Positions 1 through 5,575 of a stretch of DNA of 33,170 nt are shown here, piece by piece. Made by a program: the position numbers and the translations under genes. This DNA comes from a virus. How positions within the stretch are numbered: the stretch's first letter is position 1; each line of letters starts with the position of its first letter. The notes under the pieces were generated by a model, which made no database searches, had not been told where the DNA came from, and was given only the letters and a program-made list of their open reading frames with translations. Location of the stretch: positions 1-33,170 of the IMG/VR virus record IMGVR_UViG_3300035698_001104; one strand, 5' to 3'.

Positions 1-115
1 AGGAGTTCCATCCAATACCCTTACTGAAAAACTCCAGCTCCTTCTGTGGATTCTCAGGATTCCTAAGCCGTGCCGCGTAAAACATATCAATCCGTTCTGC
101 TAGTGTTTGTGTCAT
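1..115 (-). CDS. Partial gene running off the left edge, function unknown
   Basis: An ATG at 115 opens a frame that stays open to base 1, giving at least 38 residues and beginning MTQTLAERIDMFYAARLRNP. It starts 3 bases after the Bet stop codon, so it continues the recombination operon and is probably co-translated with it. The visible part is charged and helical with no recognisable motif. Genes in this position in lambda-like operons are often single-strand-binding or nuclease accessory proteins, but nothing seen here supports a particular choice. Confidence 0.6.
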   Translation of the reverse strand, partial: MTQTLAERIDMFYAARLRNPENPQKELEFFSKGIGWNS

Positions 116-118
116 AGC

Positions 119-784
119 TCATTCCTCTGCTGCTGGCTCATCTTTGCCAAATATGTCATCGAGATCAAGCGACTCGATCTGCTTCTGCTCTAGGCTATCG
201 ACTGGGACCGACGCAACGATGTTGAACGCTTCGTCTTGATCGTAGATCCCTGAATAACCGAACGCTATTCGAGCCGCCTGTATCATCGCCTTATGGCGCA
301 TCATTCGCTTGGGATGCGACTGCCAAGGCCCGGGTTTCTTCTTGTTTCCGTCGGGATACTTATCGAGGGGCTTGTACAATTCGTTGATGTACTCGCGCAC
401 AGCAATAGGGTGCGTTCGATCTTTGCGAAACATTCGGCACTCGACCCATTCGTGACACTCAACCGAGTCGTCTGGGATCATGGTTTTCTCGCTGTAAACG
501 AAGTCCATGCCATCAAACTGTTTGTTCTCGTTGATAATACGTGCCCACCCGTCGACACCGACGACTGGAACGATGCCGCCCTTGTGCGGGAACGCGTAAA
601 TCTCCTTGGTAAACGGGTTAAGGCCATGCTGTTCTGCTACGATAAGCAGCGCTGCCATTTGCGCGTTAGTAACTTCATCAGAGAAGCATGTATGCCGAAG
701 CGTCGTCAGCAACTTATCGTCGTCAACACCGTATCGCTCGGCGAATCTCGAGACCAGTTTTTTGTTTTCGATTATCGCGCCCAT
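119..784 (-). CDS. bet: Bet/RecT-family single-strand annealing protein
   Basis: This 221-aa protein is predicted to coat single-stranded DNA and anneal complementary strands during phage recombination, as lambda Red-beta does. It carries the signature block LNPFTKEIYAFPHKGGIVPV followed by VGVDGWARIINE near residues 55-85, characteristic of the Bet branch of the RecT superfamily. Length is a little below lambda Bet (about 260 aa), the shortfall being at the C-terminus, which here is a short acidic tail (DDIFGKDEPAAEE) of the kind that contacts partner proteins. The start overlaps the stop of the exonuclease gene by 13 bases, indicating translational coupling of an exonuclease/annealase pair. 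The assignment rests on remembered motif similarity but is strong. Confidence 0.93.
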   Translation of the reverse strand: MGAIIENKKLVSRFAERYGVDDDKLLTTLRHTCFSDEVTNAQMAALLIVAEQHGLNPFTKEIYAFPHKGGIVPVVGVDGWARIINENKQFDGMDFVYSEKTMIPDDSVECHEWVECRMFRKDRTHPIAVREYINELYKPLDKYPDGNKKKPGPWQSHPKRMMRHKAMIQAARIAFGYSGIYDQDEAFNIVASVPVDSLEQKQIESLDLDDIFGKDEPAAEE

Positions 785-1587
785 CTTGGTGCCTCCAATG
801 TAATCATTTTCTCATCGTTATAGGAAGGCCAATGCCCAGACTTCAAGCAGTAATTAAGCTGGGACATGTGAGCCTTATTTTTGCGTCTGCCGAGATCGAC
901 AAGATCCTTTGAGAGTCGATAAACGGCAACTTGATACGGGGGTACCTTTTCTTGCGCGATAATCACGAAGCCTTTGACCTTGCGATTCCTTACGATTGCG
1001 TCGCCGTCGAGATACCATGCTGCCGATTCGTGATAACCGAAGTTGATAACAGATCGCTGAAAAGCGTCAGGCGATGCATTGATTGCAGTCTTGTAGTCGC
1101 AGATGATCGCGTCGCAAGCGGCGTCTGGGCGATACTTGCAATCGAGGCCAGTTCGTTCGTCTTGCCAGAATCCCGACCACTCTCGCTCGGTACACTCTCT
1201 GATTATTCGAGCGGCTACGTCGTGCTTGGCTAATGCGTCTCGCATAGCAGAGGCTGTGTCGAATGACTCTTGATCGATAACGCTTTTGCCGGATGCGCTT
1301 TTCTCGAATTCGGCCCATTCCTCGCGGCCTTCTTTAGTTCGGCGGTTGATATCGGTAGGCGCAATGACAAAGTCGTCATTAAAATCTTCTGGCTCGAGAA
1401 TCATCTTATGAGCCATTGTACCGAATAGCTGCGCAGGCGTCGGGCTACCGCCGTGCTCCCTATCTGGGTCATAGCACTTCGAGTAGCAATAAGCAGGACT
1501 GACGCCCATAGCCTTGACGACGCTGCTCGAGACTTCGTTGCCTTTGTGATAGGTATTGTTGTCGAGTTTTTCGATGACCTTAGGCAT
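772..1587 (-). CDS. RecE-type PD-(D/E)XK exonuclease (exodeoxyribonuclease VIII-like)
   Basis: This 271-aa protein is predicted to resect double-stranded DNA ends 5' to 3', generating the single strands used by the neighbouring Bet annealase. The N-terminus (NTYHKGNEVSSSVVKAM), the FGTMAHKMILEPEDF segment near residues 55-70 and INRRTKEGREEWAEF near 80-95 match the C-terminal nuclease domain of RecE proteins. The catalytic core is seen as CKYRPDAACDAIICDYKTA near residues 148-167, giving the D...D-x-K arrangement of the PD-(D/E)XK fold. It overlaps the ribbon-helix-helix gene by 8 bases and Bet by 13. The gene is complete and collinear with the family. A RecE/Bet mixed pairing is common in phages. 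Confidence 0.88.
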   Translation of the reverse strand: MPKVIEKLDNNTYHKGNEVSSSVVKAMGVSPAYCYSKCYDPDREHGGSPTPAQLFGTMAHKMILEPEDFNDDFVIAPTDINRRTKEGREEWAEFEKSASGKSVIDQESFDTASAMRDALAKHDVAARIIRECTEREWSGFWQDERTGLDCKYRPDAACDAIICDYKTAINASPDAFQRSVINFGYHESAAWYLDGDAIVRNRKVKGFVIIAQEKVPPYQVAVYRLSKDLVDLGRRKNKAHMSQLNYCLKSGHWPSYNDEKMITLEAPRWAR

Positions 1588-1747
1588 TTGCTTTTTTCAC
1601 CTTCTTTTGCATGTCAGCGGTAATCAAGTCGCGCACGAACTGGTTAACGCTGCGCACAGATCCGCTGTCAACGTGCTTCTGTATGTGAGCGCGCTCTTTC
1701 TCGCTCATGCGAATTGGGACCATTTTCATTTCTCGAACATTTGTCAC
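1580..1747 (-). CDS. Ribbon-helix-helix (Arc/MetJ-type) DNA-binding protein, 55 aa
   Basis: A GTG at 1747 overlaps the stop of the upstream gene (GTGA), and an alternative ATG lies in frame at 1729. The product reads KMVPIRMSEKERAHIQKHVD then SGSVRSVNQFVRDLITADMQ. That is a short beta strand with alternating residues (MVPIRM), helix A (SEKERAHIQKHVD) and a helix B beginning after a turn with S-V-N-Q-F-V-R-D-L-I, the classical RHH layout. Such dimers bind short operators and often autoregulate. It sits in the recombination operon driven by the promoter at 2336-2364, so it may regulate that operon or the shared GTGATATCAC sites (inference). It is too short to be called by length-filtered gene finders. 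Confidence 0.82.
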   Translation of the reverse strand: MTNVREMKMVPIRMSEKERAHIQKHVDSGSVRSVNQFVRDLITADMQKKVKKANA

Positions 1748-1992
1748 GTGACTTCCTTCTTTGATGGCCAGAATGATGCTTGATATCCGATGCAGACGAC
1801 TATAGTGCGTTGCTCGACGAACCCCACAACCCAGCTGTCAGTAAGCGACTGGGCGGGCTTCAACGGGCGCAGCTTCTGCTCGGATATGTTGAAATTGCTC
1901 GTGATATAACCAGCGTCGACGACTAACGGGCCAGCAACCTCGCCTTCTGGTTGCTTATGAGTCGTGAACACTGCATACAAATACTTGTCCAT
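1744..1992 (-). CDS. Hypothetical protein, 82 aa
   Basis: The start MDKYLYAVFTTHKQ is set by an ATG at 1992 preceded by the shared leader AAACTGGGAGA. The protein is mixed alpha/beta, soluble, with hydrophobic strands (GPLVVDAGYITSNF, WVVGFVEQRTIVVCIGY). I do not recognise a family. It lies between a basic 90-aa protein and the ribbon-helix-helix gene, overlapping the latter by 4 bases, and so belongs to the early recombination transcript. Having its own leader although it is not promoter-proximal suggests it is independently translated. Confidence 0.7.
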   Translation of the reverse strand: MDKYLYAVFTTHKQPEGEVAGPLVVDAGYITSNFNISEQKLRPLKPAQSLTDSWVVGFVEQRTIVVCIGYQASFWPSKKEVT

Positions 1993-1997
1993 GTGGG

Positions 1998-2008
1998 TCT
2001 CCCAGTTT
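1998..2008 (-). promoter_or_regulatory. Shared RBS leader AAACTGGGAGA
   Basis: On the minus strand this 11-mer ends 5 bases before the ATG at 1992. It supplies GGGAG as Shine-Dalgarno and belongs to the family of nearly identical leaders in this phage. The C-to-T variant keeps pairing with the candidate sRNA loop through a G-U wobble. Confidence 0.7.
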
Positions 2009-2019
2009 GGTAAGGCCGC

Positions 2020-2292
2020 TTACGCGGCACGCTTGATAGACTTAATTCGCTTTGACTTCGCGACTCGAGACCGAAGGTGCAGGGCGCGAGCGGGCTTGTT
2101 CTTGATGTAAGCCTTAAGGCGACGACGCGTAACTTGCGCGAATCGTCGAGCGATCTTCTTGTCGGCAACTTCGCCGTAGATGATGCCGATATCGCTATTG
2201 CCAGCAAGAGGCTCTTCGTGCGAAAAGTGAAGGTTGTACTTCGCGACGTTGGTGTATTCGCGACGGTCGATGATAGTCTTGACTGATTTCAT
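2020..2292 (-). CDS. Small basic hypothetical protein, 90 aa
   Basis: The start chosen is ATG at 2292 (MKSVKTIIDRREYTNVAKYN), 8 bases after the leader AAACCGGGAGC; an in-frame ATG farther upstream would place the start inside the promoter region. The C-terminal half is strikingly basic (RRFAQVTRRRLKAYIKNKPA then RALHLRSRVAKSKRIKSIKR), suggesting nucleic-acid binding. The N-terminal half is acidic to neutral with a possible beta strand (SDIGIIYGEVADKK). It is the first gene after the promoter at 2336-2364. No family recognised. Confidence 0.72.
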   Translation of the reverse strand: MKSVKTIIDRREYTNVAKYNLHFSHEEPLAGNSDIGIIYGEVADKKIARRFAQVTRRRLKAYIKNKPARALHLRSRVAKSKRIKSIKRAA

Positions 2293-2300
2293 TTCTTCGT

Positions 2301-2311
2301 GCTCCCGGTTT
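2301..2311 (-). promoter_or_regulatory. Shared RBS leader AAACCGGGAGC
   Basis: It lies 8 bases upstream of the ATG at 2292 on the minus strand and provides GGGAG as ribosome binding site. It matches the leaders of other early genes at 9-10 of 11 positions. Confidence 0.7.
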
Positions 2312-2335
2312 GTGTAGCCAATCGCTACAAGACAC

Positions 2336-2374
2336 ATCGTACCAAGGTGATATCATGATGTATAGTGATATCCC
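2336..2374 (-). promoter_or_regulatory. Minus-strand promoter with two GTGATATCAC-like operators
   Basis: On the minus strand a -35 TATACA (2359-2364) and a -10 TACGAT (2336-2341) are separated by 17 bp. The spacer contains ATGATATCAC (2347-2356), a one-mismatch copy of the palindrome found in three other promoters. A second copy, reading GGGATATCAC on the minus strand (2365-2374), sits immediately upstream of the -35 box. It points at the 2292 gene and, downstream, at the ribbon-helix-helix, exonuclease and Bet genes. Tandem sites suggest tighter repression of the recombination operon than of the others. Confidence 0.72.
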
Positions 2375-2389
2375 TAAAATAAATGAAAT

Positions 2390-2410
2390 AAAAAAGGGGC
2401 GCGAAGCCCC
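2390..2410 (-). terminator. Rho-independent terminator after the 208-aa gene
   Basis: On the minus strand GGGGC, loop TTCGC, GCCCC is followed directly by six T. It begins 18 bases after the stop of the 2428-3054 gene and precedes the next promoter, so that gene forms a single-gene transcription unit. Confidence 0.9.
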
Positions 2411-2427
2411 CGAGTGTTCCCAGTCTA

Positions 2428-3054
2428 TTAGTCGAGAAAGACGAAGCCGCCTTCCAGACTTTGCGCGAGGGCCGCGAGCGCGTCTTGCTTACTTACCGCC
2501 GAGTCGTTGATAAAGAATCGAACCTTATTATTCTTGACCCCGCAAACTATTACTGACTGAGGCGCGTCGTTCTCGTTGATGCGGTGAGTAAAGCTGACCT
2601 CCTGGTCTTCGCCAGACTTCGCGCAGTCGACTAGCTCTGCGACTATCTGCTCTGCGTGCTCTTCGCCTAGCGCAGGGTTGGCGTCGCGCCAAGCGTCCAA
2701 TTCTTCACGCGCTAGAATCCGACGACGCTCTCGCGAGGCTTCCTCTGCCGCCAGTAGCGCCTTGATCTCGGCAAAGTTCGTGTTCTCCCAGAATTCGAGC
2801 AGTGCTGATACCGCTGCCGATGCTTTTGAGAGATTGGCCAACGCTTTGTGATGCTTAACGTTGCGAACATTAAAGTTGAGCTGCGTCTCGACTGTGAACG
2901 TCTCAGGGGCTTCCCCCCATTCCTTGACGTCGGCATTGAGTCGAATAATCAAAGGCGAGCCAAAGCTATTGGATATGCCGCCGATATCGACGCAGACTTC
3001 TACTCGATCTGAAAAGGTTACTGCTGGGGCGTGGATCTCGAATTGCTGTTGCAT
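2428..3054 (-). CDS. Hypothetical early protein, 208 aa, monocistronic
   Basis: This gene has its own promoter (3104-3132), leader (3061-3071) and terminator (2390-2410). The protein begins MQQQFEIHAPAVTFSDRVEV and shows three parts: an N-terminal beta-rich region to about residue 65, a helical, possibly coiled-coil region at about 70-125 (SKASAAVSALLEFWEN, AAEEASRERRRILAREELDA), and a C-terminal alpha/beta part ending EGGFVFLD. It is acidic overall, with no signal peptide or membrane segment. I recognise no family. A private, operator-controlled transcription unit suggests an early takeover or host-interaction function, but that is inference. Confidence 0.78.
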   Translation of the reverse strand: MQQQFEIHAPAVTFSDRVEVCVDIGGISNSFGSPLIIRLNADVKEWGEAPETFTVETQLNFNVRNVKHHKALANLSKASAAVSALLEFWENTNFAEIKALLAAEEASRERRRILAREELDAWRDANPALGEEHAEQIVAELVDCAKSGEDQEVSFTHRINENDAPQSVIVCGVKNNKVRFFINDSAVSKQDALAALAQSLEGGFVFLD

Positions 3055-3060
3055 GATAAA

Positions 3061-3071
3061 TCTCCCGGTTT
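3061..3071 (-). promoter_or_regulatory. Shared RBS leader AAACCGGGAGA
   Basis: This exact consensus copy ends 6 bases before the ATG at 3054 on the minus strand and supplies its Shine-Dalgarno sequence. Confidence 0.75.
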
Positions 3072-3103
3072 AAGTTTGACTTGCTTTTCTTGACTACCCG
3101 AAC

Positions 3104-3132
3104 ATCATACCAATTGTGCTATCACTTGTAAA
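3104..3132 (-). promoter_or_regulatory. Minus-strand promoter with operator in the spacer
   Basis: On the minus strand -35 TTTACA (3127-3132), a 17-bp spacer and -10 TATGAT (3104-3109). The spacer holds GTGATAGCAC (3116-3125), one base from the palindrome GTGATATCAC. The start codon at 3054 lies 50 bases downstream, leaving a 5' UTR of roughly 40 nt that contains the shared leader. Confidence 0.82.
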
Positions 3133-3167
3133 GTGTTTTGTTTTCTAATTTCGGTTATCGAGTAAAC

Positions 3168-3189
3168 TTGACACGTCGAATAATCGACG
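3168..3189 (+). promoter_or_regulatory. TTGACA followed by a 6-bp inverted repeat (possible operator)
   Basis: TTGACA (3168-3173) abuts CGTCGA-ATAA-TCGACG (3174-3189), a perfect 6-bp inverted repeat with a 4-base centre. It lies 17 bases upstream of the ATG at 3207. A convincing -10 box at proper spacing is missing and the start codon is too close, so this may be an operator or mRNA hairpin rather than a promoter. Confidence 0.35.
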
Positions 3190-3206
3190 AACAAACGGAG
3201 AATCAG

Positions 3207-3596
3207 ATGCCTAAGCATTGTCTGCAGTGTAACAAAAAGATTGACCGCGATCTCTCGCAAGCAAGTATTCCAGCGACGACGAAGTATGACGAAATCCCTG
3301 AGATGATTTCTCGAGCAGTAGGCAAAGATGGCGGCACTCTTAAGATCGTCACGACGGGTAACCACTTCGAAAAATTAAGCAAGGCTGCGGGTGAGTCTGG
3401 TACCGTTACAGTTCGATTTTGGACAGGGAGCTACAAGGCCAATCATAATCACTTCTGCTCGGTAGGCTGTGCAGCATTTTACGGTCAAGAGAAAGCCGAT
3501 CAAGCCGATGAGATCGTTCTCGAAGTCGAGTGCGCTACACAGGAGCCAGAGGCCGAAGGTACAGAGGTCGCTACCGAAGAATCCGTGGCAGCCTGA
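3207..3596 (+). CDS. Cys-rich (zinc-ribbon-like) hypothetical protein, 129 aa
   Basis: The start is ATG 3207 (MPKHCLQCNKKIDRD), with CGGAG 6 bases upstream; earlier in-frame starts would read through the promoter region. An N-terminal C-x2-C (CLQC) and a later C-x3-C in NHNHFCSVGCAAFYG near residues 95-105 could jointly bind one zinc ion, with His residues nearby. Between them is a strand-rich region (GGTLKIVTTGN, GTVTVRFWTGSYK). The C-terminus is an acidic, low-complexity tail. The gene is divergent from the 208-aa gene and followed by the candidate antisense-oriented RNA gene. Role unknown; a nucleic-acid or protein-binding adaptor would fit. Confidence 0.78.
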   Translation: MPKHCLQCNKKIDRDLSQASIPATTKYDEIPEMISRAVGKDGGTLKIVTTGNHFEKLSKAAGESGTVTVRFWTGSYKANHNHFCSVGCAAFYGQEKADQADEIVLEVECATQEPEAEGTEVATEESVAA

Positions 3597-3599
3597 CAT

Positions 3600-3677
3600 A
3601 AAAAACGCCATTCGATTCAGTTCTGAAACCGGGAAGAAACAGAGCTAGCAGCCTTTGGGGATTGCATCGAATGGCGC
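3600..3677 (-). ncRNA. Candidate small RNA with anti-leader loop (~76 nt)
   Basis: On the minus strand CGCCATTCGAT (3676-3666) and ATCGAATGGCG (3616-3606) form a perfect 11-bp stem followed immediately by six T (3605-3600), i.e. an intrinsic terminator whose 49-nt loop is the body of the RNA. A perfect TATAAT lies at 3689-3684, placing transcription start about 7 bases later, at the base of the stem. The loop contains TTCCCGGTTT (3635-3626), complementary over 9-10 bases to the shared leader AAAC(C/T)GGGAG that precedes early genes. The simplest reading is a self-contained sRNA that pairs with and occludes those ribosome-binding sites. The -35 box is poor, and expression is unproven. It could alternatively be only a long-loop terminator. 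Confidence 0.55.
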
Positions 3678-3683
3678 ACCTCC

Positions 3684-3689
3684 ATTATA
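3684..3689 (-). promoter_or_regulatory. -10 box TATAAT of the candidate sRNA
   Basis: Perfect TATAAT on the minus strand. The hexamer 17 bp upstream reads GTATCA, a weak -35 match. None of the GTGATATCAC operators is present, so this promoter would be regulated differently from the early promoters. Confidence 0.5.
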
Positions 3690-3746
3690 CTTGACCCGAT
3701 TTTAAATGATACCGATAGCCTTTTTCCACCAAATATTGGCAAGCGT

Positions 3747-3775
3747 TTTACAGCGACTCGAATACACGATACTTT
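3747..3775 (+). promoter_or_regulatory. Possible plus-strand promoter for the replication/ninG genes
   Basis: TTTACA (3747-3752), 17 bp, TACTTT (3770-3775). The -10 is weak. It is the best-spaced pair I find in the 447-bp gap before the plus-strand genes at 4044 and 4409, and would give a leader of about 260 nt that includes the structured element at 3928-4024. Confidence 0.35.
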
Positions 3776-3927
3776 CAACTCACGGGAAGAATTACAGGGC
3801 TATCATTCGTAACATAGAATTACTGCCTCTGCTTCTTCGCGTCGAGTTCATTCGATGATGTGACTGTTTACACTCGATAAAACGAAACAGACGCCAAAAG
3901 CTATGCGCTGACCCACCGTCCGTCAAC

Positions 3928-4024
3928 ATAGTCCCCATTTTGGGACCCAACAGGGCTGCGATAATCGCAGAAGGATACCGAGTACCCGGGCTAAGGCTCC
4001 AATAGGGGAAAGGGGCGGGACTAT
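3928..4024 (+). promoter_or_regulatory. Structured RNA leader upstream of the 4044 gene
   Basis: ATAGTCCC (3928-3935) is perfectly complementary to GGGACTAT (4017-4024), closing an ~80-nt domain. GTCCC (3931-3935) can instead pair locally with GGGAC (3942-3946) around CATTTT, so two exclusive states exist. Inside is a 6-bp hairpin CTGCGA-TAA-TCGCAG (3956-3970). The closing stem ends about 20 bases before the start codon at 4044 and precedes its AAGGA ribosome-binding site. It could be a riboswitch-like or antitermination leader; I match it to no known family. Confidence 0.4.
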
Positions 4025-4043
4025 AGGTCAAGGATAAAAACAG

Positions 4044-4412
4044 ATGATACTCAAAGACAAATCGAACTGGGACGCTCAAGATGACGACGTTCTCGCATGG
4101 CAGCAAGCGTACCCGTCAGTTGATGTGTTTCAAGAATTACGGGCAATGGAGTCTTGGCTCGACGCGAACCCCGCAAAGCGTAAAACCAAAACGGGTATGA
4201 AGCGTTTTGTTAACAGCTGGCTATCTCGAGCGCAGCAGAACGGCGGGGCGTCTGGGCTGTCGTCGTCGTCTGATATCGTGGTCAAGACGCGAGACATGAC
4301 ACAGCTTGACGATCTCTCGCACGACTACACAAATTCAGAGGAAATGCGCGCCTTGTATCTTTCGAAGTACGGACAATATCTGTCGCACGAAGGCCGTAGG
4401 GTGACCGCTTGA
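4044..4412 (+). CDS. Phage replication-associated protein, WLxxNPxxRKTxxGMxRFxxxWLSRAQ type, 122 aa
   Basis: ATG 4044 follows AAGGA at 8 bases. Residues about 20-65 (YPSVDVFQELRAMESWLDAN then PAKRKTKTGMKRFVNSWLSR) match a small helical module found at the C-termini of many phage replication initiator or helicase-loader proteins, and sometimes alone next to ninG. The C-terminal half is Ser-rich then acidic (SGLSSSSD, DDLSHDYTNSEE), with no further domain. The stop overlaps the TTG start of ninG by 4 bases, so the two are coupled. The isolated module suggests an accessory to replication, not an initiator. The family match is from memory. Confidence 0.72.
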   Translation: MILKDKSNWDAQDDDVLAWQQAYPSVDVFQELRAMESWLDANPAKRKTKTGMKRFVNSWLSRAQQNGGASGLSSSSDIVVKTRDMTQLDDLSHDYTNSEEMRALYLSKYGQYLSHEGRRVTA

Positions 4413-4960
4413 CACGCCGCTGTCACGTATGCAGAGCGGTATTCGAGCCAACAAGTTCTTTGCAGACGTGGTGCACCGTTGAGTGTGGCATAAAGCTGAG
4501 TCAAACGCGGCTGGCTTTAAAAGCAAAGCGTGAGCGTAATCGTAAAGCTAAAAAGGTCAAGACGCGGGCCGAGGTGGTCTCAGAGGCGCAGGCAGCAGTC
4601 AATCGGTATATACGCGCTCGAGATATCGACAAAGGTTGCGTCAGCTGCGACACAAGCTTGAGAGTCGAGGGCAGAAAGGGAGGAAAATTCGACGCGGGTC
4701 ATTATCGCACTAGGGGTAGCGCCCCGCACATGAAGTTTCATTTGCTCAATATCTTCGGTCAATGCAAGAAGTGCAATCACAGGTACTCAGGTAACACAGT
4801 CGAGATGCGCAAAACTCTGTTAACCAGACTGGGAGCAGCAGTCGTCGAAGCAGTCGAGAATAACAACACGCGACCAGATTATGATATGCAGGGTCTTCAG
4901 CGAATCAAAAAGATCTTCAACGCTCGAGCCAAACACTTCGAAAAGCTGCGTGAGTTATAG
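4409..4960 (+). CDS. ninG: NinG-family recombination protein
   Basis: This 183-aa protein resembles lambda NinG (Rap), which acts in phage recombination by cleaving branched DNA intermediates. It shows an N-terminal zinc-finger-like region (RRCHVCRAVFEP, WCTVECGIKLSQ), a Lys/Arg-rich linker (ALKAKRERNRKAKKVKTRAE), and the family core with CVSC and FDAGHYRTRGS, then HLLNIFGQCKKCNHRYSGN. The H and C residues are arranged as in HNH-like metal sites. The start is TTG at 4409, overlapping the previous stop, with AGGGTG upstream. It converges on the small minus-strand gene at 4955-5098, overlapping it by 6 bases. Confidence 0.9.
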   Translation: MTRRCHVCRAVFEPTSSLQTWCTVECGIKLSQTRLALKAKRERNRKAKKVKTRAEVVSEAQAAVNRYIRARDIDKGCVSCDTSLRVEGRKGGKFDAGHYRTRGSAPHMKFHLLNIFGQCKKCNHRYSGNTVEMRKTLLTRLGAAVVEAVENNNTRPDYDMQGLQRIKKIFNARAKHFEKLREL

Positions 4961-5098
4961 CATCTTTGCGTCGACGTAAATCCAGCCGATAGTCGCTAGG
5001 CTACCCAGCGTGAAGTACGCAAACGGACCTTCGACGAACGTACCCAGCCCGAAGTAAGTCGCAATCATAGCAATGACGCCGTAAGCAATTCTGTCCAT
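4955..5098 (-). CDS. Small membrane protein, 47 aa
   Basis: ATG 5098 follows ACTGGAGAGATAAC, giving GGAG as ribosome-binding site. The product is MDRIAYGVIAMIATYFGLGT, FVEGPFAYFTLGSLATIGWI, YVDAKML. Two hydrophobic stretches, at about residues 5-20 and 25-42, are separated by a Glu-containing turn, so it may form a helical hairpin in the inner membrane. The size and two short segments would fit a holin-like or superinfection-exclusion peptide, but no lysis neighbours are present, so no function is assigned. It is the last gene of the four-gene transcript starting at 5730-5758. Confidence 0.68.
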   Translation of the reverse strand: MDRIAYGVIAMIATYFGLGTFVEGPFAYFTLGSLATIGWIYVDAKML

Positions 5099-5099
5099 G

Positions 5100-5270
5100 T
5101 TATCTCTCCAGTTCCCGCATCTCGAAAGTATCGCAAGGGCACGTCTTTTGCTCTTGAAATAGGGCTGACCAGTTCGGTGGCTGGTCGTGTTCGTCGGTGT
5201 ACCTAGTATCGTCAGCGAGAACGACGCAGATTGCTTTGCACGCCCCGCACTCATAGACTCGAGTCATCAT
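5100..5270 (-). CDS. Small Cys-rich zinc-finger-like protein, 56 aa
   Basis: ATG 5270 (or the adjacent ATG at 5267) overlaps the preceding stop codon as ATGA. The product reads MMTRVYECGACKAICVVLAD, followed by a charged middle, then EQKTCPCDTFEMRELER. The two pairs C-x2-C (CGAC) and C-x-C (CPC), about 35 residues apart, are likely to bind zinc. It lies 1 base from the next start (5098), so the genes are tightly coupled. No family recognised. Confidence 0.7.
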   Translation of the reverse strand: MMTRVYECGACKAICVVLADDTRYTDEHDQPPNWSALFQEQKTCPCDTFEMRELER

Positions 5271-5575
5271 CTTTCTGCACCCGACTGATAAGCCTTAACG
5301 AACGTCTCGGCGTCCGAGTCTACCGCAGCGCACTGATCGGCAAACTCTTTGCGCACTGCGAGTTTTTGATGGTAGCCAACGTCGACTCGACCACCGGGAA
5401 TCACGCGCAACTTGTAAGTGCAGAACGTGTGGTGCTCGAGTATCGTTGCGAACTGGCGACTGTGAACGCAGTACGTGATGTGCAACGTGCCGTTGTTGTA
5501 GTACGTCATTTTGCGAGTAAATCCCGCATCGACGTCCGTGTGTACCTTTTCCTGGAATTCGTGACGGGTAATCAT
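5267..5575 (-). CDS. Hypothetical protein, 102 aa
   Basis: ATG 5575 (MITRHEFQEKVHTDVDAG) has a very strong AGGAGGT 7 bases upstream and overlaps the stop of the 35-aa gene by 4 bases; a longer in-frame extension upstream runs through the promoter and is not credible. The middle is strand-rich (RKMTYYNNGTLHITYCVHSR, FCTYKLRVIPGGRVDVGY), the C-terminus helical and acidic. I recognise no family. The strong RBS suggests high expression early in infection. Confidence 0.75.
   Translation of the reverse strand: MITRHEFQEKVHTDVDAGFTRKMTYYNNGTLHITYCVHSRQFATILEHHTFCTYKLRVIPGGRVDVGYHQKLAVRKEFADQCAAVDSDAETFVKAYQSGAER

Noticed and set aside
3168-3196. TTGACA at 3168 as a plus-strand promoter for the Cys-rich gene
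   Set aside because: At 16-18 bp no reasonable -10 hexamer occurs, and the start codon is too near; kept only as a possible operator.
3626-3636. AAACCGGGAAG on the plus strand as the leader of a plus-strand gene
   Set aside because: No start codon follows at a usable distance and the frames close quickly; the copy makes more sense as the complement of the minus-strand RNA loop.
3928-4024. tRNA or group I intron in the non-coding gap
   Set aside because: No cloverleaf with a GTTCRA loop and no recognisable P7 or conserved intron core; the flanking genes are not interrupted.
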